This document shows positions 35,533 to 47,762 of a DNA stretch of 64,000 nt, piece by piece. The DNA lies in NCBI GenBank assembly GCA_037447655.1, contig JBBHKE010001725.1, positions 1 to 64,000 of the forward strand. The letters are read 5' to 3'. The first letter of the stretch is position 1. Each line of letters starts with the position of its first letter. A program made the position numbers and the translations under genes. The notes beneath the pieces were generated by a model that had not been told where the DNA came from, searched no databases, and worked only from the letters and a program-made list of their open reading frames with translations. This stretch comes from Zygnema cylindricum (Eukaryota > Streptophyta > Zygnematophyceae > Zygnematales > Zygnemataceae).

Positions 35533-36380
35533 ACTTATAGACGTTAATAGTTCTATAACAGTTAGAAATAATATGTTTTGTACAATTTTCAAGTACGGTC
35601 GCTTACTATTTTGCTAAAAGTCTAACGTTCAGGTGAATTTGTGGTGGTTACAAACATTCTCCTCAAACCATTCCCTTCAAATAATACCTAGTTGTTGTGT
35701 CCCAAATCAACCCCTGTTAATCTTCAATGATCCCACCAACCTTCATCCATAGAACAAAAAGAGGAACAAAAAATAAAACAAAAAGTTGTTAAACATATGT
35801 AGCATCCACAATTTTAAACATTAAAAGCACCAAAGAACCAAAGCGTTAAGATTAGATATCCACAATTATCAAACGTAATAATGTTACATGTAATAATTTA
35901 TCCATTTTTTGAGTTTTTGCTTTTTAGAGAAAAGGAGAATAATTCTTTAAACATTTATATAAAATGGAACGGAATACTGGGACAACCTAAAATCTGACGG
36001 AAATTCCTGTTTCCTTTTGGGTTTTCAACAATTATAATATTAATACACAATTAAATAAATAAATAAATAATAAACCCTAGAAATCGATTGATATAAACCT
36101 GTCATCCCTTCGTTTCTACCTGTTGCTGCAGATTACAATCGAATACTCAGTTTTTTTTTTTCTTGTAAAAATGGCGTTTCTATACAGTAATGGATCAACC
36201 TCTTTAAGATTGCTTAAAGTTCTTTTGCATCTATTAACACTATCGAACCAGATTCCAAAAGCTTTGCAAACAAACTAAAAAATGCTTTCCGAGAAGCGCT
36301 TTCTTTTGTTTGTTTGTTTTTTCTTTTCCGACCAACTTAACGATTTGAATTTTGAAGGAAACATTGACAAGAAAATGAAA

Positions 36381-39300
36381 TCATTTCTCACACATACAGT
36401 CTTTGGGAAAACAAAAAGCCGGGGATGGATTACCCAGTTCCATTCTACACCCTGTATACCAATAAGCGTTTCGGAATTCCCTTAGTGACTCAGCTAAAAT
36501 ATCCATACTACTGGGATCCCCTTTCAGATACGGCTTAAGAAATCGAAGGCTGAGAGCAAACGTCTCCTGTTACTCCCTCACCCAAATTTTAAAGGAAGAG
36601 AAAAGAGAAAGAGAAGAAACTCGCCATTAAGAAAGAGGTCATACACAGTCACAAAAAAGATAAGAAAAACGTTAAATAGCCCTAAGAAACCCTAAAAACC
36701 GCAAAAAACTGTCAAAAACCCTAAAACGTCTTTAAAAATCCGAAAGACCAATTTTTGCGCCAGACAATATTTTCTCCTTTCACTGCTATCATTATTCACT
36801 GATAGCGTGATTACATACCCTCGTTTCGTGGGTAAAAAATTGCACATGAGATGACTTACCTTTGTATGGCCACTGGTGTAAAATCTCTCTCCCTCCACCA
36901 TATGCCCCCAGTTACTTCGTCCTCCTCCCAAAATCAAAATGTCACTGTCAAACATCCACCCCAAGAAAAAATAAAACAAACACAGATATAAATAAACACA
37001 CGAGCAAACCCAGTATAGATTACTAAAGATTCATATCGTATCAGAGGTCAAAATGACAATTGGCGACCTCGTTACTATAAAAAATCGATCGATTGCTTTG
37101 CTCAATATTTATCCGCCTGACAGATAAGTGCCGAAAATTTGATTATCGCCGATTATTTCGACTCATCGGCGATAACCGATATGTACGGTGTAATACCGTA
37201 CTACTACCGTAAACGCCAAATAAAAAATAGCGAAAAAAAGTTGTAAAGGTCCACATCCTCGACAATATTTTTTTTCGCTGAAACAACAAATCCAAAAACG
37301 CCAAAAACTACAGGCCGGTCTCCGCTATTGTGGATAGAAGTGCATACGTACTACTCGTACTTTCTGCTATGATTCAACAGACTCTTCCGCGGTTTATGGC
37401 GAATAGCGGGCTGTTTTCTTTGTACATCGTAATTTTTTCGCCTCGTTTCAGCAATTGCAATCAGTTATATAGTTTGTGGAAACACGATCTGTGTCATTTA
37501 GGTGTCGTCCAAATTATTTGGAATGGTTGGATTTGTCCTCAGAAAGGCACTTTGTGGTAGCCTACAATGAAACTATCAAGATGGGCGGTTCAGAACAACA
37601 TAATACACAACCTTGCGGACTCCTGTGGCCGTAATTATCTTCTTTTTCCGTTCTCTTTTTTGTTTCCATGCACTTTTGATTGTTTTTCCATTGGTGCCTT
37701 TTCCATTAGAGCCTAATATAATTTCATGATACTATATAAAATCCTATGTGGGAAGGAATTCATGAACAAAACATGCTAAACTTTTTTCTCCTCTCTCTTA
37801 TTCCTTTGTACTCGGATGGTTTACCATTGAAAAATTTAATCAAGCATACTACATTTCTTCTTACCTGTGGAAAGCCACAAGATGGTCAATTATGGCCCCA
37901 TATCGCCCCAAAGTCTTTTCGTCACCTTTCCACAACATCTCTTTGTTTGTAATTTGCCCTACAAAAGCATCCTGTAAAGGACGAAGAGAATTTTTGGCAT
38001 CGACAATTCTTCCCCCCGCGAGAAAAACGGATACAGAAGAATTCACTCCCATAGCCTGAATTACAAAATCACAAAATTGAAAAAAAATATAGACAAATAA
38101 ACACCGAATTTAGACAACAAATATAGCCAAATACAGACAATTAAACACTAAATTTGGACAAACATAGACAAATTTAGACAAGTTGTGGAGTAAACATCGA
38201 GGTTGGGAATACAAAGCTTTATTAAGGGTTTTCAGGGTTTAAGTATAGATGCCAAATGTAACTATATAGATGCCAAATGTACCTAAATAGCAATAATGAG
38301 TTAATTGCCAATTCATAGAGGACATCAAAACATTCGTAAATTAAAATAAAAGATCTCCAACGCTTATAATGTATTCAAACAAGAGGAATTCAAGGCATAA
38401 AAATGTTAAAAAAATATCCGAAAAACATAAACAAACAAAAAAATAGCAAAATCAACAAAAACATGAAATGAAAATTAGCTATATATAATATTTCTAAATA
38501 GCTGATCCTCGTTGTCGCTTCAATATCCGACATTTAAGCATTCAGCATTGATAAATTAACACTAAAATTTTGATTCAAATTACATTGACCCCGAAGATTA
38601 ATGAAGCAAAAAGTGTTTTACCTTCAGTATCATTCCGATTTCAATGGGGCTGTATGGGCAAAAACTACCCTCCCTCCCCCCTCCTTTCGGTTTTGCCATC
38701 AAAGTATGCTTATCATACATACAACCTGTGATTGACAAAAGCGTAACTTTTTAGAATTTCCAAAATTGCCATAAATTCTTAGATTGCCTAAATTGACAAA
38801 ATTGACAGAATTGACAAAATTTTCTAAATTGACAAAATTGTCTAAATTCACAAAGTTGTCCAAATTGACAAAATAATCTAGGTTCACAAAATTCTTTAAA
38901 TTGAAAAAAGAAGCCGAGACGAACCAAAAGTCAAAACAGCTTTGAATTTCTACACCTCAGATTTTGAAAATGAAAGACATTAAATATTAACAAATGGTCC
39001 AAACATTTGTTTTCCTAAAAAAGGCTTTCATCAACTCAAAACAGAGTACCCACGACCCTAAAAAAACCAAGTCAAAGGTACAACGTGAATCACTATTAGC
39101 ATTAATAACACTAATTCGGCGCACTCAAATTTTTACCCTCGAACCTAAAATAGAATCAATAACTTTATTTTTGTTTTACGTTAATACAGGTACTGTTTAG
39201 GTAGCGTTAATTACTCTACTCTCCACTGTTTTTAAACAGTGTAATGTACAAAATGTGTCAAATGTGTCAGTCCGTACTAAAACAAAACTGCTCGTTATTT

Positions 39301-42300
39301 CGTACAGTTGTACACAATAAGTCTCATTATTTCGTACAGTCAAACATTAAGTGCCGGACAAAGGCGTCGACACGGGAAATTGAGTGCGTCGCCACGGAAA
39401 AGCGCACTCAGATTTGATTCCCAGTCATAAAGACAAGGCAAAATTGCGAGAACCTGTTCTCACATGTTCAAGGGTCGAATATGTGAACAAAGACTATCGC
39501 AGCTACAATATGGGAATGTGTATCCAAATTAGTGTTAGGTGTATAAATTAGCGTTAATTTTTGATGGCATTAAGCCATTGAACCCAAAATAGAGTTAATA
39601 ACACTAATTGTTTCTTTACACTAATTATTCCTTAGCTCTAACAAAAAATCGTCTCTTTTTTTGAAATTTTCCGTACATTTTATCCGTATATGAAAAGTAT
39701 ATGAAATTTACAAAAAGTTGAAAAAGTTGAAAAAATAACGCATTTTTGTAAAAAAGTCAAAAAAAGGACGAATGAGACATCTATGACCAAAATTGTCTAA
39801 ATTGACAAAAAAAAATGAAGTTCACAAAACTCTTTAAATTGAAAATAATTGTCTACTCTATCAAAAACAGTCGAGACGAACCAAAAGTCAAACGGCTTTG
39901 GATTTCTTCACCTCGGATTTTGAAAATGAAAGATATTAAATATTAAACACAAATGGTCCAAACATTTGTTTTCCTAACAAAGGATTTTGTCGCCTCTTCC
40001 CCTCCCTCTCCCATTACCGCTCCCCTCCTCTCCCTCTTCTTAGAATGAAACACAATAATATTAGTATGAAATGGAAAAGCTCTTTTGAAAAAAAAATTGA
40101 CTATCTTTGACCGTAATATGGTGACAAGTAGAGAGAGAAAAGAAAAAAAAACAAAATCGAGAAACCATGGCGGAAAGTTCTGGATCATTGACGTCGCGCT
40201 GTCACAAGCATGACATCACAATGTCACAAAAACCTAGACATCAACAATGTAAAACGTCACAAGAAAACGACGTCTACAGTATTCAATCGTCACAACATTA
40301 TGTAGCGTTTATAAATGTCACTACTATAAGTGACGAGTTTTGTTTTCGGACATTGAACACCCGAAAAACTAGTACAGAGAATCTTCACTTAAAAAAGCTA
40401 AATTGTTAAGTTACAGTTACATGTGCAATAAAAGTATAAGAAAAAGGAGAGACAAAAAAGAACCCACCAAAGTAGGAAAGCCAGTCGTATTCAAATCTCA
40501 TGTGAACGGAGATATAAGGCCCCCTTTTTTGAAGGTTTTGCACAAGACCCATTCCCAATCTGTCCCCATAAACAAACCATGAGAAAAATCTCAATAAGAC
40601 GAGAAAGATAATGAGACAAGAAAGACTGAAAGACATAACTTGGTAATAAAAAACCCAAAAGATCATTCTCACTTGTAAATCTTTGGTTGGAATCGAAGGG
40701 CGTGAAAATTCACTCGACATCTCAGTCTCTGCAATAAGACGAAGGAAAAACAACGAGACGAAAAACAAGGAGACGGTACAAAGTAATCCAAAAAAACATT
40801 TCGAAAATTGTAAAACATCCCTCAAATGAATGTGGACATGAAATGGACTCTAAACGCCCAACATAAGATTTTATTATCAAGCATAAAGTGAACCGACCAT
40901 TCGACATCTTGTTATTCTTTTAGATTGTTTTTCATTTTAGTTTTGTCGTACTCGTTGATTTGAACTATAATAACACTATCCATCGCATATATTCATCTAA
41001 TAAACTAAAACAGCCGTAACCCTAAAAGATTGATTAAAACAGCCGTTCGGAAATGCTTTATCCAAAACCTAAAACGACAATAGAAGGGCGAAGAAATATA
41101 TAAGACAAAAATATAAAATACAAATATAAAACAAAGATACAAAACAAAGCTCCAAAGGGTCAAGGAAAACCTCGAACCAAACCTGAAGAGGAAGAGGAAG
41201 CTCCTCCTTCAGCTGGACATGCCAATGCTTGACCAATAAGGAACGATGTTTGAGAAGGGGAGGTAACAGACGAGATAGGCAGTCCTCCACTCCCATATAA
41301 TTAGCAACCTCTCTACCAGCAAAAGAAGACACCACTTCCTCCTGATCCACAGTCCTGCAAAACACCAGAGGGAATATTTTTCCACCTTTAGGATTGGATT
41401 AAAGGGATTCTAAGATAGAGAGGAGAGAGAGAGAGAAAGGAGGGAGGGAGAGAGGGAAAAACCAGTAACTCTAACAGCAGTGGACAGTGAACTGCTTTCT
41501 GAATGATATACTACAGAGGCTGACAAGAGAATAGTTCGACATAGACAAAAAAGAAAAAAGAAAAACGAAAAAACTCACCTGACAACTTTCACATCATCTT
41601 TGAGAGTTTCGATGAACCAGTCCATATCAAACACTTCATCCATAGTCCTGAAATCAGACCAAAAAAAAACAAAAAATGGGCAGTTTTTCACGCAATTAAA
41701 AGGACAAAGAAAACAGTGATGAGAAACATATAAATGACCACTTTTATGGCTATGAAACATATAAATGACCATTTTTATGGCTATGTAAACGTGGTCTTTT
41801 ATTCTAGCCTAGCAACTGGCACACTGAACCAAAAAAAAAAAAAAAATGATGAGGAAGCTAGTGGGAGCTTCTTGGAGCATTATCACCACAAAGACTTCCG
41901 GATGACCCATAAAAGCCAGTTTCATATAATCTTCTTCATTGAGTGTCTGAAGGGCCAGAAAGGCCATTATATTCTTACATTTATACGAATGAACTAGGTT
42001 TTGAAGATTGGAGATAAGCAGCTAAAGAGGGTAAAAAAATGCACAAATAGATAAATAAAAGGTATGATTAAAGCGTGGTGATTGTATAGTGAACATAAAA
42101 CAAATTACCGTGAAATTATTGGTGACCCCATTTGTTTAATTTCACACTCAAATAAGCCATGCTTTACATTACAAACCTACTTGACCATTCTTCAAAATCC
42201 GGCTATCTATCACCAGAAAATGTTGTGAATATGTCTTATCATTTTTCTTAAGCTGGATAATTTTACTGTGCAGGGAACCCAAAAGTTGCACGAACTTTAC

Positions 42301-44082
42301 AAGGAGACATGCCAAGCTTCGTGCTCCTCCAAAATGGGCATTACAAGTGTTGCGTTTAAAATTCGTGCGAGAACAACGGCATTCACAATTCCTTTTCGTT
42401 GTTGATTGAAACCGCCTCTGACCGTCACACTTAAATAGCCGTTGTTGCTATTCTGATCAAGAGCTGCCAGATTCTCGACACAAAATTGGAATAATATCAG
42501 TCAATTAAAGACTGACAAAACGTCTATACATCTCAAAACAACAGAAGTGAAAGGCTCCCTTCAGTATTGAAATTAACCATAGTTCAAATGTGCAAAAAAG
42601 ATTGGAAACGCTATATGCGGTAACCCCACACCAACGCTTTTCATAATGTATAATACGCGTATGTGTGGAGTTTACCGCATATTTCAATTGCAGCATTCCC
42701 AATTGACCTGCATAATTGAACCATGATCCAAACAAGAACATGAAAATGGAACAACCAAGCCGTTGAAAGGAAAGAAAAAGCATTTGAAACAGTCAAGATC
42801 CGCAAAAAGTTACCCCAATTGTAGTAGAACATGGTTAGTTGGTTTGGAAACATAAGGAAACATATGTCACGCATTGTTATAACTTATAACATTGTAACAT
42901 ATAACATTGTAATATATAACAATGTTGTTGACAACATACAATATCATTGTCATAGCAAATATTTTCTCAACTTTAACCACTTAGGCAATTCAGGAATTAT
43001 ATTTATAAAGAATCAAATCAAAAATTTGTTAGCCAACAGGGACCAAAATGAACCCATAAATACGTTATCTCGCCGTTTATACTTTTTCTTTGCGTAATGT
43101 TGGCCGGATTAAAATCCGTCACACTTCGAATTACGGAAAATAAAGAACAGAGGTGTTGTGGTAGCTGTTAAAACTCCAGCATTCTTGAAATAATTTTAGA
43201 ACAGAAGGATCTCTGAGAATTTATCTCCTACATAAAACCCTAAAAAAATATTTAAAACCCGAACGAACAACACTAAACAACCATTAACAAAATCTGAACA
43301 ACCATTACAAAACCTTCAAAACCCTTAAAAATCCCTTAGAACCCTTAAAAACCAAAAACAACCTTAAAAACCCTAGGGACAACCTAAAAAATGCTAAACA
43401 CACACATGGAAACCCTAAAAACTTTATACTCAAAGCCAATGGGGACTCTGGTGAAAATTCCAGGACTCAGACCGACATCTGTACCATTTCGGCACTTTCT
43501 GTACAATTTTTTACTCAAAAAAAGTACAACAAATCTCGGTCAACATCCCAAAATTTCATCATAATCCGAGTAGCCATTGAGGGAGATGCTTAAAGGGTTT
43601 CCATGTGCAAGTTCAACACTTCTCGACACTTTTACAGCGTTTTCAAACGTTTTCTTGCGTTTTCGAACATCTTTGAGGGTTTCAAAGGGTTTTTCAGGGT
43701 TATTCAAGGTTTTTAGGGTTTCTGCAAAAATCCTATCATCGAGGGAGAGATGGTTCACTGCACCTGGCCCATCTGAATCCATTCTTTTCCCACTACATGG
43801 TTGCAACGTGGACTTCTCTCGCATTGGTTCTTTCAATGAAACGCTTGGCACATATGATTGCCACGTGGAATTCTCTCTTATTGGTTCTTCCAATGAATCT
43901 TCTGGCGCATGCGATTGCCATGTGGCATTTATCACTGGATTTAAAAATTTACTGTCTGCGTGTACAAAAGAAGGAAATAAGTTGGCGGATAGTGCAAGGA
44001 AAATCCACATTAAAAAGGTTACTGGAAGGATTAAAAAACGATCGCTTCTACTTTTACAGAAAAATAACTCTTTGATAGTCAT
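36381..44082 (-). CDS. GDP-fucose O-fucosyltransferase family protein (10 exons, 478 aa)
   Basis: Exons on the minus strand are 44082-43764, 42463-42301, 41647-41579, 41354-41183, 40728-40673, 40559-40468, 38725-38622, 38055-37865, 36944-36860 and 36566-36381. All junctions are GT-AG and in phase (1,437 nt). Exon 1 gives a type II signal anchor (residues ~15-38), as in Golgi glycosyltransferases. Family motifs follow: NNGYLSVTVRGGFNQQRKGI and LNATLVMP (exon 2), FDMDWFIETLKDDVKVV (3), RLRCRVNFHALRF (5), PYISVHMRFEYD (6), CPYSPIEIGMIL (7), VSVFLAGGRI and NKEML (8), GHMVEGERFY (9) and a Cys-rich DCMCEK end (10). The family moves fucose from GDP-fucose in the plant secretory pathway; the acceptor is unknown. 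Several motifs are divergent (SVHMRFEYDW where ALHLRFExDM is usual). Family membership is strong; subfamily is not assigned. Confidence 0.93.
37775..37842 (+). mobile_element. LINE 3'-end stub inside an O-fucosyltransferase intron
   Basis: CTTTGTACTCGGATGGTTTACCATT and following bases match the 3' UTR of the two LINE copies (minus-strand positions near 3360 and 32285). The stub is severely 5'-truncated and lies in intron 8 in the orientation opposite to the gene. Confidence 0.65.
38755..38900. repeat. AAATTGACA short tandem array
   Basis: About a dozen variants of AAATTGACAAAATTGTCT, with a period near 9-18 bp, lie in intron 6 of the O-fucosyltransferase gene. A minus-strand frame reads NFVNL repeats; this is a product of the array. 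Confidence 0.88.
38866..39028. repeat. Direct duplicate, copy A (copy B at about 39815-39988)
   Basis: About 160 bp, including GAGACGAACCAAAAGTCAAA, GATTTTGAAAATGAAAGA and AATGGTCCAAACATTTG, occurs again at 39815-39988 in the same orientation. Roughly 790 bp of unrelated DNA lie between. Both copies are in intron 6. Confidence 0.88.
39815..39988. repeat. Direct duplicate, copy B
   Basis: This is the second copy of the block at 38866-39028, preceded by a shorter version of the AAATTGACA array (near 39786). Small indels separate the copies. A MITE copy begins just to its right. Confidence 0.88.
39990..40420. mobile_element. MITE copy in O-fucosyltransferase intron 6 (partial)
   Basis: The block starting near TCTTAGAATGAAACACAATA matches 22435-22889 of the complete MITE. 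Shared words include GAGAAACCATGGCGGAAAGTTC, TGACGTCG and GAATCTTCACT. The right inverted repeat is degraded and the left half is missing. Confidence 0.7.
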
Positions 44083-44299
44083 TGTTGCTCCACACTAAAT
44101 AAAACCTGTAAAAAACAGCACAGCAAAATTACAGACGATTTTAAGCCCGTAGTGCCATTGAGCACTTTCTAAACAATTATGAAGACAAAATTCTCATTCT
44201 GTGAGGCATGATATGTCCACCTGATAAAAATAACTCGTCGATTCTTAGACATTTTATAACGCGCAGATCTGTAACCACACGTACAACCAAACGGTTTTC
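44083..44299. promoter_or_regulatory. Region directly upstream of the O-fucosyltransferase start
   Basis: As the gene reads leftward, this is its 5' flank. No clear TATA box or other element is recognised. The tandem repeats listed next lie further upstream. Confidence 0.2.
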
Positions 44300-44440
44300 C
44301 TGTTAGGATTTGCAATTTAGTAACCATCAGCGAAATAGTACGGTACACTGCTAAAATTTGAAGTTTAGGGTAAAAAACCATCAGCGGAATAAGTGGAGTA
44401 GTCAGTAGTAGAATTTGCAATTTAGAAACAACCACCAGCG
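44300..44440. repeat. Degenerate tandem repeat (ATTTGCAATTTAG...CCATCAGCG)
   Basis: Three imperfect units contain TTTGCAATTTAG or TTTGAAGTTTAG followed by ACCATCAGCG(A)A. Additional single CCATCAGCGAAATA words lie at about 44793. The array is upstream of the O-fucosyltransferase gene. Confidence 0.7.
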
Positions 44441-44825
44441 AATGGTACGATATGTAGTTGACTAAATTCCGTACGTTTCCGTACCTGCCAAACTATTTTT
44501 TAGTCTGTTTTTTGAAGAACATCTCTGCTAGAGAATCTATCAAGATTCTCCGTGAATCCAGGAATAAATATTGACGGTTCGATTTCTTCTGATTCCGCAT
44601 CGGTGAAGCAATCGCTCCGTACAGCCGGTCCTGAACCACTTTCCTCAACCGTCCTTGAGGAGGACGGTGGCTCGCTACAAGCCATGTGCAATTGCCACTC
44701 CTTGGAGAATAAAACTGTTGCCACAGAGGGAGGGTGAAGAGCCATCAGCAGAATATTGGGAAAGACACTTGCAGGAGTTGCGGACGGTGAACAACCATCA
44801 GCGAAATAGAGGGGGTACGCTGACT

Positions 44826-45090
44826 GGGATCCGTACGTTTCCGTGCCGTGTAGTTTTTCCTGGTGTTCTCGTATCCGAAAAGAAAAGGCTTCCGTACGTT
44901 TCCGTGCCGTGTAGTTTTTCCGGGTGTTCTCATATCCGAAAAGAAAAGGCTTCCGTACGTTTCCGTGCCGTGTAGTTTTTCCGGGTGTTCCCATATCCGA
45001 AAAGAAAAGGCGCCATGAAAAGGCTTCCGTACGTTTCCGTGCCGTGTAGTTTTTCCGGGTGTTCTCATATCCGAAAAGAAAAGGCGCCAT
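44826..45090. repeat. Tandem repeat of about 61 bp, four copies
   Basis: The word CCGTACGTTTCCGTGCCGTG starts copies at 44831, 44892, 44953 and 45027, each followed by TAGTTTTTCC and ATATCCGAAAAGAAAA. The spacing is 61, 61 and 74 bp, the last widened by a 13-bp insertion. Minus-strand frames read a repeated KLHGTETYGS peptide that I take as an artefact of the array. Confidence 0.95.
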
Positions 45091-45132
45091 TTAAAGTAGG
45101 AACTACAGTACAGTACACCGTGAATCGCTATT

Positions 45133-45480
45133 AGGGTAAGTCCCCATGTAAGCGATACTTTGAAAAAACATTTTGGACTGTAGTGGAGTATTCCGTACTA
45201 CTTTGAAAAGCGTCCCTATGTGCGAAAATGAAATCGGAACTTTAAAATGTGACGGGTGTAGATGTGGGTAACAACTTGCGGCGATTGGAAACGACCACGA
45301 AACTTACTATGATTGATGACGTACGCAAAAACTACTACGGTTGTAGACGTCTATAATACACGCGGCAATTAGTGACGTCTCAAAAACTAACGACGGATGT
45401 ACACGTCTACAATGACAAATGGTGTTCAACTGTTCACAACTCCCGCGACATCACGTGACATCGTGATGTTGACCGTGACA
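45133..45480. mobile_element. MITE copy, reverse orientation, truncated
   Basis: GGGTAAGTCCCCATGTAAG preceded by TTA is the reverse complement of the right end of the complete MITE. Interior words (GCGTCCCTATGTGCGAAAATG, GAAATCGGAACTTT) match inverted. The other end is not found before 45700. Confidence 0.75.
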
Positions 45481-47369
45481 TTGTAGACATCAGACCACAT
45501 CAGACCATCACTGTTCAACCTACTACCACTGTCACACTCTTACCCTACTACCACTGTCCAGTTGACTCCTTTCCGCCTGCATGTTTTTACAAAACCAAAG
45601 TTTAAATAGTGTTGAAGTAAATATACCGTCATTGACGCTAATTAAGGGTAAGGTTCCATTAGGGGAAAAATGCCGTTGCCTACTGAAAGCCGTACTCTTT
45701 CGTACAGTACCGTACCAAAAAAAATAAAATGTCAGAAAAACAAGCCTACTGAATGAGGGATTTGATTCTCCACGTTTATGGGCGTAAACGTGGACCGTCG
45801 GATGCATAATAGGATACTCCATCATCTGACACTTTCAGTTCGCAACAAGTGACCCGGAGTAGGTCAATTCTTAGTGCCTGAACGAATAACATCGTGCCTC
45901 GTGGAAAAGTGAACAAATATCCACGACGACCGCGCGACCAGGTGGGTACACGTCGCATATGACATGTGCCTTCCACCAGGGAGGATGCGAGGTCACCGGA
46001 AGACGCAAAAAAATCTTTGACGGAGGATATTGTTTCACGCGATCCACTAACCATTTTGACATTTTCGTACGCATTTACAAATCTTAAGTTTCGTCCTCTC
46101 GTACAAATTTTATTCAGTACGTTGTACGAGTCACTTTTTACCTTCGCTGGTACGAATACGTGGTCACAATTTGCTGCCAGAGATTCTCTGAAGATTACCA
46201 GAATCGTATTATTTTATTACGTGGCCAAATCGAAGTGTGCCACGCAAAAACAAATGTCGGTTACTGACCCGACACAATGGAACGATCGCTTCAGTAAACG
46301 AAATTTTGATGTTTACAGAGACCGCCTAATGGAACAACGCTCTAAGAATTTGAAAATTAGAAAAAAAAAGTTTATTCTAATTTCGACGTTAACGCTAATT
46401 TGGGGACACCGAAAATGGAATATTCTCCGTACGATTGTACACATTAATATATGTAACCGTACACAATCTTAAAAATTGTACGACGGCGCCAAATCGAGAA
46501 TCCGTACCGATCAGACAATTTTACGGCGATTACTTGTTAACGCTATACCGCGTAACGTAAAGTTTTTTTTTTTTTTTGTTTAACGTTTACGGAAAGGGTT
46601 AACACGCCACGCCGTTTCTACATTTAACTTGGACGTATGGTCGTAGTTCTGTTCGTCCGTATCTCGTGTATTCTAATAACGTCCCTTTTGGGTGGTTTTA
46701 TTAGAGTTAAGTATGCTAATATGTGTCTTAATACTAATAAGGGTGTTACCTCGTCTGTCTTTCAGATGTCTCACCTGTATTAACGTCAACGTTGTTCCGT
46801 ATTAGAGTAAATGATGACACTAAAATGAACCAAAAAGTACATACTCACCAACCAAATAATAATTCACGTCACGTGATTGGTCGCCAAAGATTACACGTGT
46901 CGTATTTTTTATCCACGCAAACAATATGGCTTGTTTTAAGATGCATCAAAACACGCCTGTCTTACCCGCTGCCTTTCCAAGAAAGATCCGTACATTCAAT
47001 GAGCTGCAATGTTTTCTCACGCCTTTTTCATGAAAAACGTCCATTGTCAACCACGTGCACACTCTCACGTTGAAAACTGACGCAAATTTGAAAACTTTCC
47101 CGCTCTCACCGTGTCGTTTTTAAAATGGAAATATTTGACTTTCAAACAAAATATTTTATTTAAAATTTTGAATGTTCAAATTTTTACCAAGCATTTCCCT
47201 CATTTTTTTCACAACAGATTCCCTTCCCCTCCTATATATACTCGTCGTTAACTCCAACAATGACACTCTTTTCCTCCCTTCGCATCTACCTTCGTTGTTG
47301 CATTTTGTTTTTGTTGCTTCATATTTATCTTTCACATGTTGTCGTGACTATCTTAAGAAAATATGTGGC
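45481..47369. other. No recognised gene; one long unassigned frame
   Basis: A plus-strand frame at 45966-46472 (168 codons) contains SVTDPTQWNDRFSKRNF and a basic tail but no recognised domain. An opposing minus frame overlaps it. The remainder is AT-rich with many TTAACGCTAA-like words. Confidence 0.35.
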
Positions 47370-47440
47370 CCATTACCATCTTTTTTGCGGCGAAAGTCAG
47401 AGCTCCCGATGTATTTTACCCACCTCCGTTTGAGGAGTAG

Positions 47441-47762
47441 GTGGAGTGGGTCGACAAAGAGGGGGAAGGAGAGGCAGGTGAAGGGATGGGATCACCAAAT
47501 GATGACACCCTCATGGAATGCGGTGGGTCCGATTTCGGCTCACACTCGAATTCATCCCCGGACTCACCGCCAGACTCACCGCGTGTGGACCACGGTATCA
47601 GCTCGGTGGTGAGACGCAAGCTCCAACACGTGTCGACAAAGGTTGCACGCGTTCGTGTAATCAATTGGATGATTGCGGATTGTAATACAAACGGAAAGGA
47701 GTGCCTTATACCGAGGACGGTCAAGAAGTTTCCGGAACACTTTACGGGCGAATATAATACAA
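47441..47762 (+). CDS. Candidate exon, unrecognised family, copy A
   Basis: The frame starts MEWVDKEGEGEAGEG, continues with an acidic Ser/Pro-rich linker and ends with a conserved basic module (RRKLQHVSTKVARVRVINWM, then LIPRTVKKFPEHFTG). It stops at a good splice donor (ACAA|GTAAGC). The module is repeated at 55829-56211 with the same donor, so selection or shared descent is likely. I do not recognise the protein. Two copies about 8 kb apart among transposons suggest it belongs to a mobile or multicopy family. Downstream DNA (48613-49190) encodes a Glu/Gly/Arg-rich stretch like that following copy B. Confidence 0.5.

Noticed and set aside
38699-38887. Frame with NFVNL repeats
   Set aside because: It translates the AAATTGACA tandem array inside an intron.
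39360-39500. Possible tRNA-like segment with GATTTGATTCCC
   Set aside because: A B-box-like word is present but no A-box at suitable spacing and no acceptor stem could be formed.
40406-40907. Minus-strand frame read as a single 139-codon protein
   Set aside because: It spans two real exons of the O-fucosyltransferase plus the intron between them, and reads the first exon in the wrong frame.
43220-43430. Telomere-like AAACCCTAAA words
   Set aside because: Units are degenerate (AACCCTAAAAA, CCTTAAAAA), not a regular telomere array, and lie inside intron 1 of the O-fucosyltransferase.
44500-45090. 196-codon minus-strand frame with repeated KLHGTETYGS peptide
   Set aside because: It exists only because the 61-bp array stays open; the array varies by a 13-bp insertion that changes frame.
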